Shown here: positions 1 to 12,254 of the stretch, in pieces
Numbering within the stretch: position 1 is the stretch's first letter
Layout: every line of letters starts with the position of its first letter
Assembly (NCBI GenBank): GCA_016165875.1
Contig: JABBOT010000006.1
Location: 2,505,438-2,569,437 of the forward strand
Reading direction: 5' to 3'
Source: Acanthopleura granulata
Lineage: Eukaryota; Mollusca; Polyplacophora; Chitonida; Chitonidae
DNA: 64,000 bases
Made by a program: the position numbers and the translations under genes
Notes under the pieces: model-generated
What the model was told of the DNA's origin: nothing
Databases searched by the model: none
What the model saw: only the letters and a program-made list of their open reading frames with translations

Positions 1-65
1 TCCGCCGTAGTATAAAGTAAATATTCTTGAGCACGGCGTAAAACACCCATCAAATAAATAAATTA
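1..65 (+). repeat. tRNA-derived SINE, 3' end fragment
   Basis: The window opens inside the 3' body and tail of the common SINE. It shows the 'CCGCCGTAGTATAA' block, the 'TATTCTTGAG' core and an AAATAAATAAA tail. The 5' part lies outside the window. Confidence 0.8.
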
Positions 66-299
66 AGCGACATTGCTATCATATATAAGACAAATATCGT
101 GCTTACTCTCCAAATGCAAATGTTCGCTATTTCTTACACATGTAGTGGTGTAACCCGCGACGTAAACACTGGTTCACAATTTGATACACACTGAAGTCTG
201 GCTCCGCAAAGATGTGATGTTCAACATACCCATTAATGTATTATCCTGTGAAAAGTTGTTACGAATGATGTGTAGGCTACTTGTTGTACACAATTGCTT

Positions 300-730
300 T
301 TAGACAGTATAATGTCGGATACATAACTCAGCATTTAATAACGTAGCGTTACTTAATGTCGGGAATTATAACTCAACAACTGATGCAGTAACGTTAGACT
401 TTATGGGGGGACAACAATAACCAAGCAACCCATATGGCGAGATTAAATGATGTTGAGTAACCCAGCAATTAATACAATAGCCGCGTTACTTCATGTGGAG
501 CGCCATAACACAATGAGTGAACCTTAATTATTATGGGACACCTAGCAATCAATACTATAACATTACAACAACTTATATATTGGCAGTAGAGTCAACAATC
601 AATACAATAGCGTACTTAATGTGAGGTAGCATAACCCAGCAAATTATGCAATCTCCTCACCTAATATGGGGCGATTAATCCAGCCAATCAATACAGTAGC
701 AGTACTTAACGTGGTGCAATATATATATGT
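300..730. repeat. Degenerate tandem repeat, roughly 58-60 bp unit
   Basis: Phrases such as 'CCCAGCAATTAATACAATAG' and 'GCGTTACTTAATGTGG' recur about every 60 bases with many substitutions and small indels. This looks like an old minisatellite. No coding potential is seen between 65 and 1000. Confidence 0.5.
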
Positions 731-1044
731 ATGTTTTTCAATAATATTATGACGAGGAGTGCTTAGAATGTATAGGTCTACACTGGATGTATACTGCCAC
801 CACTGGAACATCATGCCGAAGGCACCAGGCATGACACCCCACCCAGTCACATTATACTGACATGGGCTGACCAGTCCTGTTTCCTTGCTGTAACCGCTCA
901 GTGCTGCGACGCACTTATAAGCCAGCATTATAAGATACGCGTTTGATTTTGCAGCGGCACCAAGTTGCCCACCGGGCACCTCGTTTGTGTACTGTTTCGT
1001 TGACCCATGCATGATGGCCAAGTGTCCGGCTCATCCCGATGCCC

Positions 1045-1300
1045 AGTGCAGGTATCTGTGTGCAGCGTCTGTGTGTCAGTCTGTCTGTTAGGCCGCCCGT
1101 TTGTCTGTCAAGGTGTGTGTTTTTCAGTTTGTTTGTTAGGCCGTCTGTTTGTTTTTCAAGATGCCTGTTTGTCAGTTTGTTTGTCAGGCCATCCGTTTGT
1201 CGGTCAAAATGTCTGTGTGTCAGTTGTCTGTTAGGCCGTCCGTTTCACTGCCAAGGTGTATGTTTGTCAGTTTGTCTGTTAGACCGTCTCTGTATGTTTG
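1045..1300. repeat. Minisatellite, about 48-bp unit
   Basis: GTCTGTCTGTTAGGCCGTC-type units repeat about every 48 bases for some five copies. They are rich in TTTGTCTGT. The Val/Cys/Leu-rich ORFs across it in several frames are products of the repeat and not genes. Confidence 0.65.
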
Positions 1301-1691
1301 TATCCATGTACGCGTACCTACGTCTATCACGCTAAACATTCAGTCTGTCGGTTTGACATTCAGACTTTCTGCTCATTTATGCTCTAATTCTTTTCACAAG
1401 TAATTGCTTTTATTTAATGAGCAATTCAATACTGTTCTTGCAGATTCAGAGTTCACTTTGTACACCCTGTACCAGTCAAAATTCAGATACTTTAAACATT
1501 TTTTGAAATTCACCGTCACTGATTCACTTTCATATCTGCCTTATTTGATTTTCATCATATCGGATTTACTTCCTCTGTCATCACATAGCTGTTTGAATAA
1601 ATGTAAAGCTTAAAAAAGTTTTAAAGTTTATTTCACAAACTATCAGTGTTTCACTTTCATGTACTTTATTTGTTCTTCACGATATCGTTTA

Positions 1692-1868
1692 GGAATTCAA
1701 GTCCTAGTAGGCTGGCACCCTCTCCGGTCGTAGGTGGGAAGATCTGCCAGCAACCTGCGGATGGTCGTAGGTTTTCCCCGGGCTCTGTCCGGTTTCCTCC
1801 CATTATAATGATAGCCGCCATCGAATAAGGGAAATATTCATGAGTACAAACACCAATCAAATAAATAT
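1692..1868 (+). repeat. tRNA-derived SINE, 5'-truncated
   Basis: The copy begins in the middle of the SINE at the GGCTGGCACCCTCTCCGG block. It runs through the GTTTTCCCCGGGCTC and AATATTCATGAGTAC blocks to a CAAATAAAT tail. Confidence 0.85.
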
Positions 1869-2427
1869 ACTAAATTTTCGAGTTCAAACATATTTGGAAA
1901 CATTTTAAAATTTGACATTCAGACTATATCACTTATTTATTTCCATGTGCTTTTTATTTGCTTTTGATTGTATCATTTCTTGTGATAACAGATCAAACTA
2001 CTGTGGTGGCTGCAACTATGACTTCTATCTGGGAGGAAACAAACTGGCCAAGTTCAACTGTGGAGTTTAAAACGTCAACCTGCTTGGTTAAGCACAGTCC
2101 GGAGAGTAGACGGAGAGAAAAGGGACTAACTAGTCTCCGAGTTGTCAATTATATCCGAATAAATACTGCCCAGTTCTACGTAAATCTTGTTGTTTCGGTC
2201 TGTTTGAAGTTTTCTATGGTTTTTTCACTATCCTCAAAATTTATTCTGAACTAAAAAATTTCTCAGGTTGGGAATATCGATTATCTTGTCTAATTGGGTT
2301 TCTAAAGTCAATCTCAGTATTATTCCCTTCGTTGCACGAGGGTGTCTCCTTGACGCCGACCAAACCCAACAGATACATATTTATACTGCTGCCTCTCTCC
2401 ATTGCCATGATGAAGACACCAGGCCCA

Positions 2428-3345
2428 GGGGCTGATTCCACAAAGCGATTTTCGTCCTAAGTCAAAAACTTTAATCAAAATTTCACAGCTTATTGGATAC
2501 TTACTCTTTTTTGAAATTTGTGATTTTCACTTGTGCTTTGACATGACATACATGTAATGAACATGCTTTAATTTTAAAATTTGAAGAATGTTTAATTGTA
2601 GTACTTAAATACAAACTTGCTTCGTAGAATCTGTCCATGGACCATGAAGCTCTCTTAAAAAGTTGAATTAATGACGGATTTTGTCACACATAATGCTCCT
2701 CCAGACATTTTGGTTCTCTTCTCCTTTTCTATCCTTGGGAAGGTTGTGTACGTTGTGATGTACTTTTATATCTCACTAGTTTTCCAACATAATTCTATGA
2801 ATCTTCGCAGACATGGCGAAAAATAGTTTTTGGAAAACGGCTCTGATTTTTTTTCAAACTTTCTCTTTATTTTGATTCACATTAAAGTTAGGTAAATTTT
2901 GAAAGTATTCTCGAAAGCAGCATACACCCATTCAGCTTTCAGAATATATATACATACTGCCTTGTTTAATATATATTTTAGGCTACACAGGGCAAAATGT
3001 GAAATGTTGCTTACTAGGGGTCTATACTGTCTTTAAGTCTGACTTGACCTTAACTTGTGGTGCTTTTCTTAAACGTATATTTGAGCCTTAAAGCTAATTT
3101 TCATTTTTTGTCATGAAGGTCTGAGATAAATATTTGTATTAAAATCCAAATTCTTCAGGTGAGTCACAGTTTAAAACAGGTTAAATCTGACTTAAGTGTA
3201 AGACGCCATGATATACAAGCACCATTCATACCTTTATTTTGATATATAATAATATATAATGTTATTTTAAATATTCCATTTTAGAGAAGTTTTAAACATT
3301 TGACTTAAGTACTAATTTGCTTTGTGGATTCGGCTCTAGGACCTA
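2428..3345. mobile_element. Possible MITE or foldback element
   Basis: The left end reads GGGGCTGATTCCACAAAGCG (from 2428). An inverted counterpart, GCTTTGTGGATTCGGCTC, lies near 3317-3335, and a more diverged one near 2620-2640. The interior is AT-rich and non-coding. The inverted ends suggest a non-autonomous DNA transposon, but no target-site duplication was established. Confidence 0.35.
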
Positions 3346-3418
3346 GGGTGATGAAGCTATCTTACACTTCAGCCAGACTTAGTCTTAGCTTCTGGAATTG
3401 TTCTTCAGAGTAGTTGAT

Positions 3419-3684
3419 TTATTTGATTTATTTGATTGGTGTTTTACGCCGTACTGAAAAATATTCACTTATACAACGGCGGCCGGCATTATGGTTGAAG
3501 GAAACCGGGCAGATCCCGGGTGAAACCCACGACCATCCGCAGGTTGCTGGCAGAAATTCCCACGTACCGCCGGAGAGGAAGCTACCATGAGCTAGACTTG
3601 AATTCACAGACCGCATTCGTGGGAGGCTTTCTGGGTCATTGCGCTGCGATAACGCGCTAACCGACTGAGCCACAGAGGCCCCCA
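3419..3684 (-). repeat. tRNA-derived SINE, near full length
   Basis: On the plus strand it starts with the reversed tail (TTTATTTGATTGGTGTTTTA) and ends with the tRNA-like head, whose reverse complement gives TGTGGCTCAGTCGGTTAG (A box) and a GAGTTCAAGTC B box. It sits between two related copies of a segment seen at 3087-3206 and 3694-3856. Confidence 0.9.
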
Positions 3685-4975
3685 CGAGCATTTGAACGTT
3701 AAAGCTACAGTTTTCAATTTTGTCATGAACGTCAAATACAACTCTTTGTATTAAAATAAAAATTCTTATGAAAAAAAACAACAAAAAACAGGTGAGTCAC
3801 AGCTTAAAAGAGGTAAACCGTTTTGAAGTTACGATTAGGTGTGACTTAAGTCAAGGGCAGCTTCGTAATGCTTAGACCAGGTGTGACGACACCTGCCAGG
3901 GTACAGCGACGCCAGACATGACGTCATCGTGTCGACCAGTGTTCTTAAACGCCGAGTGCCAAGCCAAGCCTGCCAAACCCAAGCCTCAACAATGCCGATT
4001 TTGACGCCTTACATATTACCAGGCTCGCTACTAAAACCACGAAACCCTGGCTTACGAAGCGGATATTCTAACCTGTCGGCCATCACAGTGTTGGATTATC
4101 ATGAGACGTCGAAGGTATTATTTATATTTGAAAGAAGCGGACGTGATACAGTGAAGGAAGTCTATAAAGTATTTGCAAGATTGTTTTAAGCGTGTATGTA
4201 AAAGGTTGCTTACTACAACTTGGGCAGACATCATGATGATGGGGAAGTTAGGAACCGGCAAGAATCCGGGCTTTATATCGAACATATACGGAGATACAAA
4301 AAACAGCCGGAAGTCAAACGGAGGATAGGTTCACTAAGGTCACTCGCAGGACAGTTGGGGAAGACTAAAGACAAAGATGGAAGCCGTATACGCTATTTTG
4401 CGAAGTATTTTACCTTTATTTTACACGCTGTGCACGGAAAAACTATTGACAATAGCAAGGTTCCGAATAACCTGCCAACTAAAAATCGCAGGCAAAACAG
4501 CGAACTCGTAACTTTATTGCCCAAAGGTGTATAGCAGTCGCTGGGCTTTACCCACCTGAGCCAGCGGGGACCAACATTATATAATCTGGATCCATTTCTT
4601 TACATCCTCCGATTCAGCTCAGCTTTCCTTCCATTCGACCGTCTTTATAGTGCCCAACTGGTCACGTGTTAGAATCCAAGTTAATCAAGATGTGATTTTC
4701 TCCCAGACCCATAACAAAGAACAATGGCTTACTCCTGGGTAATCCCGGATCCCTGTCTCATTTTTATTTGTGTTAGGAGTTCAACGTCGCTTACGACATC
4801 GTTCCAGTCATTTCAGAAAGGGATCTCTTAAAGCGCTGCCCAACCGTAACGCCATGCTGCAGACACCAGACGTGAAGTGCGCCCGCTCACATGCTGTCTG
4901 CTGTCATCGATAGCACCTGTCACCGAGCGGACCAGTATCCTGTGCGAGCGCCATTTCAGAAATAAGGGGGGATCC

Positions 4976-5090
4976 GGATCTCGCCCGGATTCTACCCGGT
5001 TTCCAAAACCCTAAGCTGGTAGCCGTCCTATAAGTAAAATATTCTTGAGTACCGCGCAAAACACCAATCAAATAAATCAATCAATCAATC
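4976..5090 (+). repeat. tRNA-derived SINE, 3' half
   Basis: The CGCCCGGATTCTACCCGG block is followed by TATTCTTGAGTACCGCG and a tail with AATCAATCAATC. The tRNA head is missing. Confidence 0.8.
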
Positions 5091-5878
5091 GTAAGGTCTA
5101 AACCCGAGCACGTCCAGCTGATTTCAGTTGATGAAAGCATGATATATTTTGTTGTTGAACGCCATAATAAGAATGCTATAAGAATGGCTTTTTCACGCCA
5201 AGAACGGAATTGAAATACTTCGCGTAGTGTCGCATAATATTTCGGAAAAATGTTGCTTCCCATCGCAACCAAAAATGTGTATTATGACATTAATTTCTCC
5301 CTCGGTTCTTGAGCATTGTTAACACATTGACAGAACTAACAGTAACATGCCATAATGAACCACTAATGCCAAAAGCCGATGACACAACAGTACGCAACGA
5401 CAGAACGATAGCAAAAAGTCATGGTACAATGGTACGCTTCCATCTTCGTATCGATTTGTATCTTCGTCTCATCCGTAGATCACGTTAACTCATTCTCCCA
5501 TCGTGTCATACTTTCGTCGACCGACACCAGGGCGAAACGATGGCACGATGAAGATGGACTTTGGTTCATTAATTTTCTTGTTGACAGTTAGGCCTAAGCC
5601 CTCTTATGCAAATTCCGTGTGAATCTAGTGATCAATCAACTATATTAAAATCCAAAATTCTAAGACTACACCTTACCCGTATAAGTTTGTTACCCCTTTC
5701 TCTCCAGCATTATTTATTAATCAGCTTATTTGATTTATTTATTCTGAAAAGTGTATTCATAGGGCTCCCAAGTAAATCACCGCCATTCGCTTTGTACCTA
5801 ATAAATCACCTGACTAGAAGCCGATGTCGAAGCAACAAGAGCTGAGTTCTAACATGCAATATATACGTATTTCATTCG

Positions 5879-5993
5879 TGATTTACCTCGTACTCAAGAA
5901 TGTTTCGCTTTTACGGCAGAGCCCGGCGGAAAACCCCCGACCATCAGCAGGTCGCTGGAGGAAGCCAGCATGAGCTGGAATTGGACTCACCTG
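5879..5993 (-). repeat. tRNA-derived SINE, internally deleted fragment
   Basis: The core and body blocks (GTACTCAAGAATGTTTCGC, then GAGGAAGCCAGCATGAGCTG) are in minus orientation. The segment normally between them is shortened. Confidence 0.75.
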
Positions 5994-6567
5994 TAACATG
6001 CAATAAAATGTTTCCAGTGGTGCATCAGTAGGCAACGCATGAGGAGAACGGACTATACATGAAGTAAACAAAAGTCATTTATGCTTATGCTACAACATTA
6101 CAAGTGTTGGTGACAGCCAAGGATTCGCTTCAGTTCTAATTGTTTTCTTCCGCTTATAACTATGTTCGAGTCCATGTGTCTTCTCAGATGTCACACAAAC
6201 TGACATAAAATGCAAATAATTATCTAAATTGTGTGCAATTTCCAAGTGTTACAAGGCGTCAACATACCCACGTGGGTTTGCTTTTCCAGCAAAGAAATCT
6301 AGGTCATGCCCACTGCAAACCGCCAGCAAGCTTCTTGAAGGCAGCGAGCATATAACCTCCGTCTAAAGCTACGTCAACGATGCAAATATCACGCCGTCAC
6401 ACAAACCATACCTTCTTGTAAACCTCTATACAGGGCAACATGCATGACAAAAATTTCTTCAAGAAGATAATGGGACCAGCACTCTCTGGGAGACTAAGTT
6501 CCTTCAGACGCAAATTTCAAAAATGAATTGATATTCAAATTGGCCTATCACATGACGACATACAGGC

Positions 6568-6575
6568 TATAAAAG
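6568..6575 (+). promoter_or_regulatory. TATA box of the ZP-domain gene
   Basis: TATAAAAG lies about 31 bases upstream of an initiator-like TCATTGT whose A is at 6599. Spacing and sequence fit a focused RNA polymerase II core promoter, as expected for a tissue-specific secreted-protein gene. Start-site mapping would confirm it. Confidence 0.75.
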
Positions 6576-6598
6576 AGAGCACCAGACGGAAGCTTGTC

Positions 6599-6672
6599 AT
6601 TGTACTTCTGTTGTGTCTGGGGTCACGTTGTTTTGGTTCGAATTTCATTTTGGAAATTCCTTTGTTGTTAAG
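6599..6672 (+). other. Non-coding first exon of the ZP-domain gene (predicted)
   Basis: The exon is bounded upstream by the initiator at 6599 and downstream by an AAG|GTTAGT donor at 6672/6673. It contains no ATG-led frame that joins the protein. It would splice to the acceptor before 6815. The call is inferred from promoter geometry and splice signals only. Confidence 0.5.
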
Positions 6673-6833
6673 GTTAGTGTACGACGGATTAGAGATTTTA
6701 TCTTCCTATTTTGTTCCATTGAGTTCATTCTGTTCTGGACTTTTTCATAATTTAGTGAACGCGATACCGCTCTGTTGTCTGTCTTGAATATCTCTGCTTA
6801 TGTTTGTATTTCAGTTTTCCTGTTTTATGAACC

Positions 6834-9800
6834 ATGTTCCGCTTTGGATTAAGTTTTGTGTTGGTATGTATCCCACAGCGCTGAACGCATGCTAGCTTAC
6901 GTCCTCGTAACGATAACGGGGCATGTTTCAAGAGGGCCCGGGTCTACCAGTATAATGTGAATACATGTACCTAGCAGTTTCCTGTGCTCCAGTTTCCTCC
7001 TCGCATAAAAATCACTGTTCCACAAGGTTCTGGCCGGTTTCCTCCCACAATAATGCTGGCCGCCGTCGTATAAGTGAAATATTCTTGAGTACGGCGTAAA
7101 ACACCAATCGAATAATCACTGTGGACATGACGAAATTCATAAATGACCTTAAAGGATTTTACAACAAATTGCCTCCCGATGTGGTTTGCTGTATTGCCTT
7201 TTTAGATCTTGTTGCGAAATGACTCGTCCAGACCTTCACCCCTCCTCCACATTTTTGTATTTTCAGGTTAACCTTGTTTTGGCAGATGATCCTATCGTCC
7301 ATCGTAAGTTTTTCTTTAGTCCCCTCCCAGACACACACACAAAATCAGATACTAACAGGAATCTAAGTGCATGCGAAATTAAATTTTTGAGATTTTCCGG
7401 GTTTGAATGTCGCTCTATTTCACAATAAAACTGATTTCTGTACCCATCTTTAAACTATAAACGATTTTTTTTTTTTTTTTTTTCAGTGACCTCCAAATGT
7501 CCCCCCAGTGACTCGGCAGTTGCGACCCTCCTTCTCACCGCGGACGTACCCGCCTACGCTGTAGCCAGGTGTCGTAATGGTGACAAACCCCTGACGGCTG
7601 TAGACGTGGTCAACTACTCGCTGGATGGCTCATTCGATCAAGCTTACGTGGGAGAAGGTTGCCAGTTCTACGTTAGTATCAGAATTTATTGCCAATTATT
7701 ATACAGTGTAGTGCCAACATAACTGTCATGGCTCCACATACTGCAGACATACATCGCAATGGTTGTCTCGAGTGGTCCGTCAGCAGCCATGAGCTGAAAA
7801 TGTCAGGCGCAAGAAATATATACGCACATGGCCATTTGTGCCGATTGAGACTGTTCAGGCTTCATTCTGGTTCCAATTTTGTCATTTTCATTAAGAATGG
7901 TAAGCGCGAATGCCTGTGCAGAAAGTTTTCTTTTTTTTTTTTCAAATTCATCTCATTTTCTTACTGCCTTGGCTACGGATAAATTGAATTTATACTAAAA
8001 TAGTTTTCGGCTTGTATTGTGTGATACAGACAGTTGTCTGCACCTTTTATTTTCTTTTTCTTTCTTCAGAAAAAGAAAGGTATCCGCACTTACACAGTGG
8101 ACGTTGAAGTAGGCTGGGGAGACCGAGACACCCAGATCATCCAGCAGCGTAAAATACACACCATCTCCTGTGCCTATGATGCTCACGGCAAGGCCGTGTC
8201 CAAGACGGAAACGATTGCAGATTGGTAATCCTTTACAGCCATTTCATTCCGCACAGTCGTATAGAAACGTGCCCTCCGTTGAGTACTTTGTACATATCAT
8301 ATATCCATATTTTTTTTGCCGTATACATCCTAAAAATTCTAGAATAAACAATTTATAATCAACTCTAAAACGTACTAATTTTGTACATTTCAATTTTAAC
8401 TTGTATTTATATTTCAGAAGTTGAATCAATTGATTTTTAATGCAGTGTTCAGATCCCACAATTCCTGAATCTTGCACGGTGCATTTACAACCTGTTCAGT
8501 GCCGATACTTTTTCAGATGCGTGACCACATAAACTCAAAATATTGAACTGGTGTTTTACATAGGTTCCTGAACCCTTGGGAGAAGCAGACCCTTCTGGGC
8601 ACTAATTCTACCGCTTCCTTCACCCTGAAGGTAATGGACGTCTTGGGACAGGAAGTCACGTCAGACCACATTTCCATCGGCAGGAAGGTGCAGTTGGTTG
8701 CTTGGGATACCACAGGTCAATAAATTTAGATTTAATACCCGCTTTATTTCGGTTTACTACTTACCCCTACCCCTACCCCACCCTAGATCATATTCTGCAC
8801 ACCGTTAATTTCGGTTTTTGGTTTTTTTCAGGTGTTGTGAACTGGTTCCGTCCACTGAGCTGCGTTGCTGTCAACTCGGTCAGTCGATACTACATACTAC
8901 GTGCTGGGTAAGATTCGCACGAGTAATCCACCAAACACATTTAACACCAAATTCATTTTAACATTTTGCTAGTTAAACTAGCAATTCTCGCCATATTCCG
9001 AATGATATAAATTGATCAACGTGACCCTAGTATTTCCGGCCGGTTAAATGTGATCATTATTTTTTTTTTCCTCTTCATTTTATAGGTTTTTGTTTTTTAT
9101 CATGAAGTTGTTGCGTCCAACGAAGCCCTACCTGCAAATCCCTTATTTTTTTTACATTATAAAGTAATTCCCCACCCTTCCACATGTGCAATACTGGATT
9201 TAAAATTTTCGTTTAGATGCGGAGATGGCTTGATCTTCCCCAAGACCTCCGGTTTTGAGAGCCGTAACAACTGCGTGTACAGCCCGTGGTTCGAGGCCTT
9301 CAAACTCTCCGGGGGAGATGATACTGTGAGGTTTGAGTGTACCTACACAGCCTGTAGCCAGAACTGTGACGGGGTAAATCTTTTTTTTTTTTTTTTTTTT
9401 TTTTTTATGGCCAATACTTGGATATATCATATAAAACCAGTTGCCTTTGCTTTATGTTTGGAAATATTGAGTTTTGTTCAATGTGGATTTCAATTTTTTG
9501 TTTTTAAATCTACCTAAACCAAGATTAGCTTTACATCATTTTCCCCCCTCCCCAGGATTCTTGTACGGTTGAGGTCGACACTGCCCCGAAACCAAGGCGG
9601 TCAGTCCCAGGTAAGAATAACATCTTAGTCGCAACAGAAAACTCAAACGGGATCTCCCCACCCTCTAAAAATTGTCTACAGCTACAGTTTTGCCTTCTTT
9701 TTGAACTGTTAATTTGTGAGCAAATTAAAATATTCTTTTCTGGCGTACAATACAAAGTCGAGTTAACCGGAGTGCTAGTCGACATTACGCTTGGAAATGT

Positions 9801-10097
9801 ACCGCGAAACCGCTTTTAATTCAATATGCATATAGTGCTTCACAAGTAAAATTAACATTAAAAACTATATATATATATATATATATAATTAGTTACAAAT
9901 TGTCGGCAAAAACGACTTTCTAGAAAGGTGTAGAAATATTTCGTCTAAATTTATGGTATTCTGACAAAACCTTGCCGTTGTAACGGCAGTCTTGCTTAAT
10001 GGCCAATTATCATAAAACTGAAATCTTTCAATTTTTTTTTCTTTTTCCTTCAGAGAAGGTGTTTGGAGTCCTGTCCAGATCTTTCCACTTCCACTAA
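6834..10097 (+). CDS. Secreted zona pellucida (ZP) domain protein, complete
   Basis: Nine coding exons join without a phase error: 6834-6863 (exon from 6815), 7267-7303, 7487-7671, 8070-8224, 8564-8715, 8832-8907, 9217-9373, 9556-9610 and 10054-10097, giving 296 aa. Residues 1-16 (MFRFGLSFVLVNLVLA) form a signal peptide split by an intron; cleavage after Ala16 is likely. Residues about 24-270 look like a ZP module, with 11 cysteines (27, 51, 81, 118, 197, 213, 231, 253, 258, 262, 267), the ISCAYD strand and paired C-terminal cysteines. Possible N-glycans: Asn65, Asn150. PKPRRS (275-280) is a plausible basic processing site. No membrane anchor follows; the protein ends 16 residues later. ZP modules polymerise into extracellular matrices; an egg-coat or shell-matrix role is only inference. 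Start choice: the ATG at 6834 has A at -3 and gives the signal peptide. Confidence 0.88.
7024..7113 (+). repeat. tRNA-derived SINE, 3' fragment in ZP-gene intron
   Basis: It carries GGCCGGTTTCCTCCCAC, TATTCTTGAGTACGGCG and a CAATCGAATA tail. It lies in the intron between the two exons that encode the signal peptide. Confidence 0.85.
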
Positions 10098-10194
10098 GTT
10101 GTTTTTCGAGGTCTTTAAATTACTTTATTTCCTGTTTTGTTATTAGTCTGTTAGTCTATTTGTTTTGTTTTTTTCTGTATACGAAGTACAGTCG

Positions 10195-10200
10195 ATTAAA
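10195..10200 (+). terminator. Candidate polyadenylation signal, ZP gene
   Basis: ATTAAA occurs about 100 bases after the ZP stop codon and is followed by T-rich sequence. It is the best nearby candidate, but an isolated hexamer is weak evidence. Confidence 0.4.
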
Positions 10201-12250
10201 TAAGTTTCTTTTACAATACAATCAAATGCTGTGGCCTAGTTTTGTTTTTTTTTCTGAAGATCCGCGGATCAATCCCGGTTCGGATTATACCGATGACTTT
10301 TTACTTTTTAAGATGCTTGTTACTGTCTTAGAGCTCGAAAGGTTTTAATAGAGCAAGGAAACGGACTGGTCGGACCGGTGTCTGTCTGTGACTGGAAGGG
10401 GTGCTGTCATGTCTGGTGCCTTGGGCATGATATTCCAGTTACGCCAACACTAGGGTGACATTAACACTTTAATCGTTGTGTAGTTCGCCAGAACTTCGAT
10501 TATCTCACAATCGAAGGGAAGTTACCGTATGTTGACAGTCGTCATGCAGAAATTCATGAGGGGTCGATAAGACACTGGATATACCGGGCTTCCTCTCGCC
10601 TAATACGAACAATTAGGGCGCCGCTATAGTTACTAGGAAATGTCCTAGACGAAATGGTTTAATTACGCCCGTAGCTATATATATATATATATATTATACC
10701 GCGCAAAATACATAAACGCAATACTTTTGTTTTCGCAGTATTTCACAAGGTAATGCTATTAGTTATCTTAATAGACTACCGAAGGATGGCCAACAGCAAA
10801 AACACTACACCTGGTGTACATTCCACTCTCTAAAACCAAACTGTCAATTTAAGGCCACCGTCACCGTTTTGACCCATCAGACCATTCGCATTCACAATCG
10901 ACCGTCTACTCAGGTGTGCGTGGACGATGTGTAGAGGTGCAGCAAACAGCGGACATATTCGGTACTGAAGTGTGCAATTTCCCAAACTGACCCCCACCCG
11001 TTTTCTAACCTGTCTCAGCGTTACCATCAGTTTCCCTTTACCATCGGTTGCGGAAATATATAGCTAACGGTCCATTTACCCCCTCCATCTGTGAAAAACA
11101 GTCTTGAAAGGAATTTGATAACGCCGTTAATTTGTATACATGCGATTAATGTTCTTCGGTAGGAAGAGTATAAAATGTGATTCGTTGTGAACAGTGTGAC
11201 CATTTAGCTAATGAAAAACAAGGATTGGAATCCTTGCTTTTATGATGGTTGTCGAGGAATACCAAACCGAACTGAAACGCAGCCTCGAGAAAAGTCTACA
11301 CCACACCATCAGTCCTGTATTCTGGAGACGGTCTTTCCGTCGTTTTGTCGCCTGTGCAAGGCATAAATTTTTTTTCTATATATACATATATATATATATA
11401 ATCACACCTATATAGTTTTCAAAATGTCGATCTTATGATTAATGAGAAACCTCTAAACTTATACCCTCAGTCGAATCGGCGAAAGTTGCATTCGAAATCT
11501 CGACGATATTGATCAAACGAGCAACTGCTCTAACCATCAATAAAGATATGTTCGTCAGGAATTTGAATGTTAATATCTGCATAAAGCGGGCCGTGGGGCG
11601 AAACGAAAGGACCACACTAGATGAATAACAGTGTGTAATATTCCTAGGTTTTGCAACAGACTGGAGTATTGGCTACAACCAGTAACAATAATTTGCTCTC
11701 AGTTTGATAGTTTTCATTGGGTCCGCTTTACATCCAAGGTATAAGGCATGTCAAACCTAAATGTCATTACAACCCATACTCTATAAATACATCGCTATGA
11801 TAGTTATGTTTGACGTAGTGTTACACCCGCTTCATAAAATATCCCCCTGGGGTCCATTTTACAAACAGAATGTAAGCCATGCAATGGCTGTAGAGATACC
11901 TTGACATGGTAGTTCCATTCGTAAAAATTCTGTCTCCGTAAAATGGGACCCTCGTGAATGACATAATATACGCATAACTTATTAACTTTGTCCTGCACGA
12001 AGAAAAGTACGTGGCCTCTCAGGATTTTCTTAATAGAAAAAGAGCGTTTACTGAAGTCGTGTTCACGCCATAATTATAAACCGTATTTCACACAGTTTGT
12101 TATAATCATTTAAGGGCTCATGGTTGAAGGAAACCGGGTAGAGTCCCGCTGTTTTAGATTTTAGTCTTTTAGGTTTGAAAGCTGTGGCAACAATGACTGT
12201 ACCTAAAGTGCTTTTACCATGATGACGTAAGTGTTTCTATTAACTACGTT
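10201..12250. other. Intergenic, no gene seen
   Basis: Only short AT dinucleotide runs (about 10675-10693 and 11380-11400), a small hairpin AAGGATTGGAATCCTT at about 11219, and a SINE scrap near 12120-12150 are visible. ORFs are short and unrecognised. Confidence 0.5.
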
Positions 12251-12254
12251 GTCC

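Noticed and set aside
3640..3684. tRNA gene suggested by A and B boxes
   Set aside because: These boxes are the heads of SINEs and do not fold into a full tRNA. The same holds for the other SINE heads.
3929..4534. Two adjacent plus-strand ORFs (86 and 104 residues)
   Set aside because: No recognisable domain, splice junctions or promoter. Lengths are what chance allows.
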